Assembly: GCA_028023455.1 (NCBI GenBank)
Contig: JAQFVV010006221.1
Span: forward strand, 4,941,011-5,005,010
Direction of reading: 5' to 3'
Length of the DNA: 64,000 nt
Source: Epiperipatus broadwayi
Lineage: Eukaryota; Onychophora; Udeonychophora; Euonychophora; Peripatidae
Shown here: piece after piece, positions 44,301-53,300 of the stretch
Numbering within the stretch: the first letter of the stretch is position 1
Layout: every line of letters starts with the position of its first letter
The notes under the pieces: model-generated
Seen by the model: the letters and a program-made list of their open reading frames with translations, nothing else
The model's database searches: none
What the model was told of the DNA's origin: nothing
Position numbers and translations under genes: made by a program

Positions 44301-47300
44301 ATCCTGTGAACCACTTATGAAAATGTTATTCACATACTATATAGTGCAGTTTTTACAATGATTTAATATGGAATCATTATAGTATGCTCTTTCAATGCCA
44401 ATGTAAAAAAAAAAATACCTGCATTAACAGACAAATCCGTAGACAAAGATTTTGTAATTTCGTAAATATTTTCTCTAAATGTAATTATATCATAATTAAT
44501 CCAAACTAATACATATCATGAATAAATTCATATTAACATTTTTATTAACTAATAAATCATCACTTTAATTATTTCCTTTCTATTAACTGATCAATATAAT
44601 GTCATTACATCCAATAGTGTCATTCTATATTCACTCTGGATTAATATTTTCAGTAGTATGTGATGTGATGCACTGTGATTTCTCCTTATACAGAGCCAGG
44701 AATCTCTCAGCAACTATGCCCAGATAAACCTGTTAGCCACTTTACCTTCCCTTTCCATTCCCCACCCTAAATTTTCCCATATCCTGCTCCACCCCATTAC
44801 CAGACTCTCTATACAATAGTGCCACCCAGTGCAAGCCTTAGTAATCAATGGATGCAGGAAAGTTGGTATATAAAATCCCCATCTAGTGCCTGCTCATCCA
44901 ATATTATCAGACTAGTTTCTAACTTGTGGCTTTTATCAGTGAGAGGCTTTGGATTTGAGAATTTGCACTTAGATTTAAGGATCCAATGCAACCCTCCAGC
45001 AGCCACCTTTTACTTATTTAATTAACTATAAAGATAGAGATCAAAATGAAAACATGTTAATGTTTTCTATCCAACTCATTTGCCTATACATTCATATAGA
45101 TCTGAACCCAGTTCAGCATCTACACATTTTAGTGACCTTGGTTTATCAAAAATCAGTTACCATCATCCCATAGGCAGAAATGGTTTAAAACAACCAAAAT
45201 ATGACATGATCACCATTTTCTATGCTTATACAAGTTGTTATTAGCAGAAGCAAACTCCCATACAGTAATGCCACCCAGTGCAAGCCTTAGTAATCAATGG
45301 ATGCAGGAAGGTTTATGCATAAAATCACCATTTAGTGCCTACATATCCTATATCCCCAGATTAGTTTCTAGTTAGTGGCTTTCATCGGTGAGCCTTGGAT
45401 CTAAGAGCACTGCACCTAAATCTAAAGACCTCTCAAATCCAAAGCTCCTCAGTGGTGAAAGTTACAGGCTACAACCAATCTAAGGATATTGGATTAGTAG
45501 CCACTTGATAGAAATTTTATGTGACAAACCTTTCTGCAACCATCCATTATTAAGGCTTGCACTGGAGTTTGCTAAGGCATATGATAGAGTAAATAGAAAA
45601 AGATTATGAGTACGTTTAGTAAATTTGAAATAGATGGAGCTTTAGTGGATCTTATTAAGAGATTGTATGAAAATAATTACTATACATATCAATTAGGGAG
45701 TATAGAAACAGTTAAAATTAAAAATGGGGTAGGACTAAGACAAAGATGTCCTATGACGCCTATTTTGTTTTTGTTATATTTGAGAGAAATGGAGCAATAG
45801 AAATAGTAGGACGAGGGGTAGAAATACCATTATTAGGTGGCAAGGGAGTGGATGATGTCTTCTTGTGCACAGAAAAAGGGGAAGATATGGAAGTTATGCT
45901 GAGGATATGCACAAGGGTGGGTAAAGAGATAGGGATTAAATTTAGTGAAGAAAAAACCAAAGGAAAGATGATTAATACTGGGGAAAGAGGATAAAGTATT
46001 TTTATTGGGGATATAAAGTTAAATGTGGTGAATAGATGTAACTATGTAGGAATCGTCTTAAGTAATCAGAGAAATTGCTTGGATGGGAGAAAAAATTGAT
46101 AAATGAAGCAAAGAAAAGAAAGGGACTGATAAGAAAGTAGCAGTGTTTTCATATAATATGATGTAGCTAAAATTTTATGGGAATGGCAGTAGGAGAGATA
46201 ACATATGATGCATTATGTATAATTAAAGGAGTGTTAGATTACTTAGAAAAAGTACAGAGATAAGTAGGAAGACATGCATTAGATGCAGCTGTGTGGACAG
46301 CAAAGGAGGCAATTCAAGGGGAAATGGGATGGTCAAGTTTTTACATGACATGCAAAAAGCAAAATGAAAATGTTCAGTAGATTGTAGTTTATGAATAATA
46401 AGAGAATATCAAAGTAGTATTTAATTGGGTTATGAGTAAAGGAATAGCCAAAATAGTATTCAATTGGGTTATGAGTAAAGGGCAGGCAACAAGATGGGTG
46501 AGAAAGGTGGTACAGTATGCAGAAGAGTTGGAAAGATAAAGAACTAGTATGGAGAGTAAAAAGAGTTTAAATATATATAGAAGTAAACAGAATATTGGGC
46601 GCATGTTAATTTATGATAATAGCAAGGAAATTAGCTTACTGTTTAATACTTGAATAGGATCTTTAGTAACAAGAGAATATACACATAAATAGAAAAATGT
46701 GGTGATTAAGTCTGCAAGTTGTGTAAGGAAGGCATAGAAAATATTAGGCTATTAATTGAATGTAAATGCTTACAAATAGAAAGGGCACAAATAATGAAAG
46801 TGTGGGAAAATAAATATAAACAAAGAGATTATATAGAAGATGGGTTCTTGGTTTTTATGCTGGATTTGGAAAAAGGTAAGGGGGATTTAGATATAAAGGC
46901 CATGGAATCGAGAAAGATTATATTGTGGAAATGGAATGGAACAGGATAGAGAATATGGGAAAAACTTAGGGTGGAGAATGGAAAGGGAAGGTAAAGAGGC
47001 TAACAGGTTGCTCTGGGTATGGTAGCTGAGTTCCTGACTCATATAAAGGAGAAGTCACAGTGCACCTCATCTCATCACCATACTTTTTTTAACAATGTTT
47101 TCATATAATAAATATGATGTAGCAAGAATGATATGGGAGTGGCAGTAGCAGGGTTAACTTATGCTAACAATATGTTCGTAAAGTAGTGTTATATTACTTT
47201 AAAAAGTATAAAGAGAAGTAGGAAGACATGCATTAGATGCAGATGTGTGGATGGCAAAGGAGGTAATTTAAAAAGAAATGGAATGGTCAAGTTTTATATG

Positions 47301-50300
47301 AGACATGCAAAAAATAAAATGAAAATGTTTGGTAGATTGCAATTTATGAATAGTAAGAGAATATCCAAATTAGAATTTAATTCGGTTATGAGTAAAGGAT
47401 AGGTAAAAAGATAGGTGAGAAAGGAGTATGGTATGCAAAAGATTTGGATAAAAACTTTATGTCAGTATACTTGTACAAAAGATGGGATAATTGTGTTAGA
47501 ATTGTTTGAGGGTTATAGAGGCAAAGAATGGGATAGACGAATAGATATATTAATATAGAGTTGGAGAATTAGTAGGGAGAGTAAAAAGAGTTTAAATATA
47601 AATAGAAATAAATAGAATATAGAGTGTAAGTTTAGTTTATGATAATAACAAGGAAATTAGTTTACTGTTTAAGGCTCAAACAGGATTGTAAGCAAGAAGG
47701 GAATATATACATAAATGGAGGAATGTGGGTGATTTAGTCTGCAAGTTATGTAAGGAAGACATCGAAAATATTAGGCATCAGTTAATTAATGTAAATGCTT
47801 ACAAGCAGAAAGGGTATGAATAATGTTATGAAAGAATAAATATAAACAAAGTGATTATACAGGAAGTGGGTTCTTGGTTTTATACTGGGTTTGGACAAAG
47901 GAGGTGTTGTGGAAATGGGATTGCGCAGGATAGGGAAGAATATGGGAAAAACTTAGGGTGAGAAATGAAAGGGAAGGTGGCCACCAGATTTCTCTGGGCA
48001 TAATGGCTGAGATTTCAGATTCTGATAAAAGAGAAGCCATAGTGCATTGCATTGCATACTACTATTAACATCTTGGGTAAGAATAGGAAATAGGATCTTG
48101 TGATGTTTTGGTGTTTTTAGACTGTTTTCTTAATAAGATCTATAAATTTAAATGTTTTAATTACAAACTTTTCAAAATTTCATTTCCCTTTTAACATTTG
48201 TAGTAAATATTTCAATATTTCTTAATAATATGCACTCCAAAGTCAATTCTTACCCTTAAATAATAATGTTCCTTATGCATTTTAATATTCACAAATAATC
48301 TTGGTAAAACAGCATTAGATAGATATATATGCAAAAACTCCTTCCTTTCATACAACTTATATAAATATTTCTTAAGAAAATCTTTAAAGAATTTATCTTC
48401 ATAAATCGGTATATTCTAATTGTCCAACTTATTAAACATTAAGAAAAAAAAAATTGCAAAAACATCACTTCTAAAAATGTAACAATTTAGCAAAACAAAA
48501 TGATTTCCTTATATCCTCTTTAATATGTCATTTTATTATTATGTAAGACTTTTTAAAAAACCTTAACTCTTTTTACATATTTGTAAAATTCTGGCTGCTT
48601 TATCATACAAATTATCTTTCAGTCAACATTTTTAAATCAGACCACCATCACCCCACATATCTTGGCCCATGTTAAAAATGATATGACTAAATGATACATT
48701 GAACCTTGATAAAATATTAGATAAGTGACGCAGCATTAGCTTATATACAGAAAGGCTAAAATTAATTTTACAAATGAATCAGTATATTATAATCATGAAA
48801 AGCAATATGAACAAGGATTTGATTCAGGTATTGTTGAAATCATTTATAAAGGAAGAAATGACAAAAGGGGAAAATCAAAAAAGCTTGTTTACCAAACAAC
48901 ATTGAAATAAGTAAATATATATATATATTTTTTACTGCTAACAATGAAATGTTGTTTTGATAACTATGAATACAATGCTAAGGTGTTAAAGATAGTTTAT
49001 TCTGTTATAGTATCTTTATATATATATATTAAATGACTAGAGTACTTTAAAACTTTATCAGTCAATAAACAAATGATATGTATTGAATTCATGGATAAAT
49101 TAATAAAATTATTACATTTTATGTTTTATAAAAATACCATTGAATTTTATTTTAAATATATTTTATTATTAATAATAAATCGGTTATAAAATAAAAAGAA
49201 TAATTTTTATTGTCTGTGATGAGAATTGGAATTGAAAAAATAAAAAGATTTGAGATGAAAGAATGACAAATATAAAGCATTGGTAAACTGTTTATTTTTG
49301 CTTTCCAAAATTTAAAATTATTTAATATCTTAAATTTCTTTATAAATTCAAACAAATTTCTTAATGTATGTGAAAATTAACTACGTAGATAAGTAATTTT
49401 TAAGTATAGAAAAGACTAAATAATTTTATAAAAAGAACAAGAAAAAGAAATTTACACAATCTTTTATGATATGAAAAAACCAATTTTAGCAGCCTATACT
49501 TTTGTGTAAAAAACAAGGAAATCATGAACACAGGATGATATGAAAACCAAATTTGAGAAAAAAGATACACAATATAAAAAGGGCAATATAAGTAAAATAA
49601 AAAAGGGTAAACATGTCAATTATGAGCTTTAGCGCTTAGTTACCATTTTAGTTTTTGCTAATAAACTAGGAAAGCAAAAGCCAAAATAATTGTAAACATC
49701 GGGCAAAAATCATTAGACTAATTGCTGAAATAAAGAAGTGGATGCTGTAATTGTTATTATGTTCTCCTTACAATGTTTAAAGCAAGCAGCATAGTTAGTA
49801 AATCTCACAGATACAAGTACTGTTGAACACATTTTAGAGTTGCTTATTTCTCCAACCAATGTGACCTAGAGTCCAATATATGAATGCGACAGAATAGAAG
49901 TAGTGTAACATCTTTCCAAATTCCTGCCTGAATATCCACCAATTGCTTTAAAATAAATCTGCCTGTCTTTAAAGAGTTATATAGAAGCACAAATATCTGC
50001 AAATTAGTATAATGAAAACATGTCAATTGGAATGAAAAAATCTATAGAAAAATCTTTCACATAACCCGTAAGCTTTAATTATTTGCAGAAAAAAAAAAAA
50101 TCAAAAATTGCTTGGACCACCTCAAGGAATAATACTTCATGTATGCAGCTAAATAAAAACAGCCATTAAAGTACATGGAACAAAATACTTAGATAATGTG
50201 ATTTCGTATTTGTTTTTTCATTATTCTATTTTTATAGAGGCATAAAGAATGGTGATCATGTGATGTTTGATGGTTATTCTATTTTTATGTATACATTATT

Positions 50301-53300
50301 ATATTCTTTACAAAATTAAGAATATAATTTTAAATTATATATTGAAATGAGCAATCCATTATTCATTTCACTAAAAAAAAAAAAAGAATGTTTTTTCTCT
50401 CTTCTAAGCAAAGTGATATGCAAATTTGTTTTTTTTTAATAAAAAAAAAACTGAAATGAGGTTCAAGAAAGAAACTAAGTTTTGAATATAAAATCAATTT
50501 TTCTTTTCTCTTGATCAGTTTGGGATATTACTTCATTCAAATTAGAGGATTTCACTATGCCTTGTGATTAAAATGGAAGAACACTACTAACAGTTATCCA
50601 AATCTAATCTGGAACACTTTTGAATGATACTTTGTACTGTATTATAAATAATTTGGATTTGTAAATAATGCTTATTATCTGGGTACTTTTTTGAAAGAAA
50701 CTGTTAGTTTAAAAAAAGAAATGGAATCATAACTTCTCTTTACTTGTTAAAATTACTTTTTAAAAAAAATATATTATTATTACTATATATCCCATATGTG
50801 TGCTAAGCTTATGAATTTTGTGTAACGTATTAATAACAGGAAAAGGTAAAGAAATAATGGCAATCATGTAAGTGCAATGCATACATTAATTGCCTAACTT
50901 TCAAATAACTGTGGTTAATGATGTAATTATTTCCAATAGTCTCATTCGTTCATAGTTAAACTTATATTTGATTACTGAAAATTGGATTTTATATAGATGG
51001 ATTTATATATGCGCAGTTGTTTGTTCAATGTTTAATAGTTTAATTATGTTCGCATCAATATGGGAGAATACATTCCTATCAGTTTAATGATCATAACGAG
51101 TCATTCCTGGGGTTTATTCAGTTAGAAAAGCCAAAAGGCCATCCCTTTATAGTTATTATTATATAAGTGGTTATGTTTAGGATTAGAATCCAAAAAGAAC
51201 CATTGATGTTTGTCCCATATAGAGCATATGTAAGTATTAGGAGGCATATAAGTAAAAGAAATGGTTATATTTATGAATTCATACAGAAACATCACATGAT
51301 CATCATTTCTTATGCTTGCTCAAGCTGTTAAAACAGGCAAAATTCTCCATACAGTAGTGCCACTCAGTGCAAGCCAGAGTAATCTATGGTCCAGAAGGCT
51401 TGTGCATAAAATCTCTATCTAGTATCTACTCATCCAATATCTCCAAACTAGTTTCTAGCTTATGGCTTTCATCAGCAAGGAGCCTTGGATCTGAGACCAC
51501 AAGCTAGAAACTAGTCTGAGGATACTGGATGAGTAAGCACTAAATAGGGATTTTATACACAAGCCTTCTGGAGTCCATTGATTACTCTGGTTAACACTGA
51601 ATGGCACTACTGTATGGAGAGTTTTGCATGTTTTAATAGCTTGAGCAAGCATAAGAAATGATGATCATGTGGTATTTAGTGGTGTAATACCAAACCTGCC
51701 TAAAAGAATAGTGGTGGCTATGGTTATTAAAGAACCAAAGACATCAAAATGTATGGGTAGTGAACTGAGTTCGGACCTATATGACTATACAAGCTAATGA
51801 GCTTGGATTGAAAATATTATTATGTTTTCAATTTTAAACTCATAGATTTATAGTTAAGTAAAAATAAAAGGTAGCTGCTGGAGGATTGCCTTAGATCCTA
51901 AGATCTAGGTGCAGTGCTCTCAGATGCAAAACTCCTCTCACAGATGAAAGCCACAAGCTAAAAACTAGTCTGGTGATATTGAATGAGTAGGCACTAGATA
52001 GGGATTTTATGCACAAGTCTTCTGGCATCCATTGATTACTCTGGCTTGCACTGAGTGGGACTATTGCATGGAGAGTTTTGCCTGAATTCATACAGACATA
52101 GAATTATATTTAAATTTATCGAAGTCAGAGTTAAACATATAACAAATGTGATATATTAGCTATGAATAATATTGATACTTTCATGTATAAAGATTAAAGG
52201 ATCTTGTTAAGGAAATAAATTGCATATCAATTAATGATTATAATTTGTAAATAAATTACTGTTACATGATTTGTCATCAATTAATAAGCATATTTGTAAA
52301 TAAATTATAAGATTTATTACTTTGTTTATGTAAGATTGTGTGGTCTACCATCATTCAATGGGAGTAACTTATGTTCAATGCGATTTAGCCTGGCATTACA
52401 AATGGGCTGTGTAATGGTTACATTATTATATTGAATAAAATATTGTTTTAAATATACGTGTTAATTTATGTCTTGATGCTCAAAGTTAGGGGGTGCCTGT
52501 GTAATTTATGTAAATAAAGAAAATGTAAATAAATGAACTGTGCTAAGTCTGACCATTACAATATATATATATATATTGTTTATACATTTTTTAATTGTAT
52601 ATTTGCTAACATATGGTAAAAAAATTGAAAGTGAATTTTTTAAATTGAATTTTAATTAAAGCTTTTGAAAGTTTTAGTGAATTTTTCTACAGAAGCACTC
52701 ATTCGTTCAATACATGGACGCTTTGTACCTGATATATATATATGCCAGGTATGCTTGCATGTGGATTTAAATACAGCTTTCTTGTATATTAAATAATTCA
52801 TTTTTAATGAAGTAAAAGATAATTAATCTACACAAAAGTACAAATTAGATTGGCAATACATTTGTTGTAATAGTAAATACAATATCTGTGTGTATTATAT
52901 AATTATTTTATATTATTAAAATTAATTTTCCTTAAATTGTCCAGAAATTTACCTCTCTATTCTTAAAGAAACATTTCAACTCCTAAGGCATATGAATAAT
53001 ATATTTAACAGTTAAGTCAAAACATGCAATTTCATGCATTCCACTCAGTTTGGCTTTGGGAATGATTTTCTAAGGAAAGGCCGAAATGAATCTATTTCTT
53101 AATGGGATAGATCAATGTGAACTCAGACTGTGCTTATCAGTATACAATTAAAAACTGCTTCCAGGGAAAAGAGAAACAATGGAACATTCATGGGATTATG
53201 TAATGGTTGATGTCTTTATAGATGATAACTGGGATTTAATTAGAATATTCAAATTAAATTTTCTATCAATATGAAGTATTTAAGTTGATGCTTCTATACG

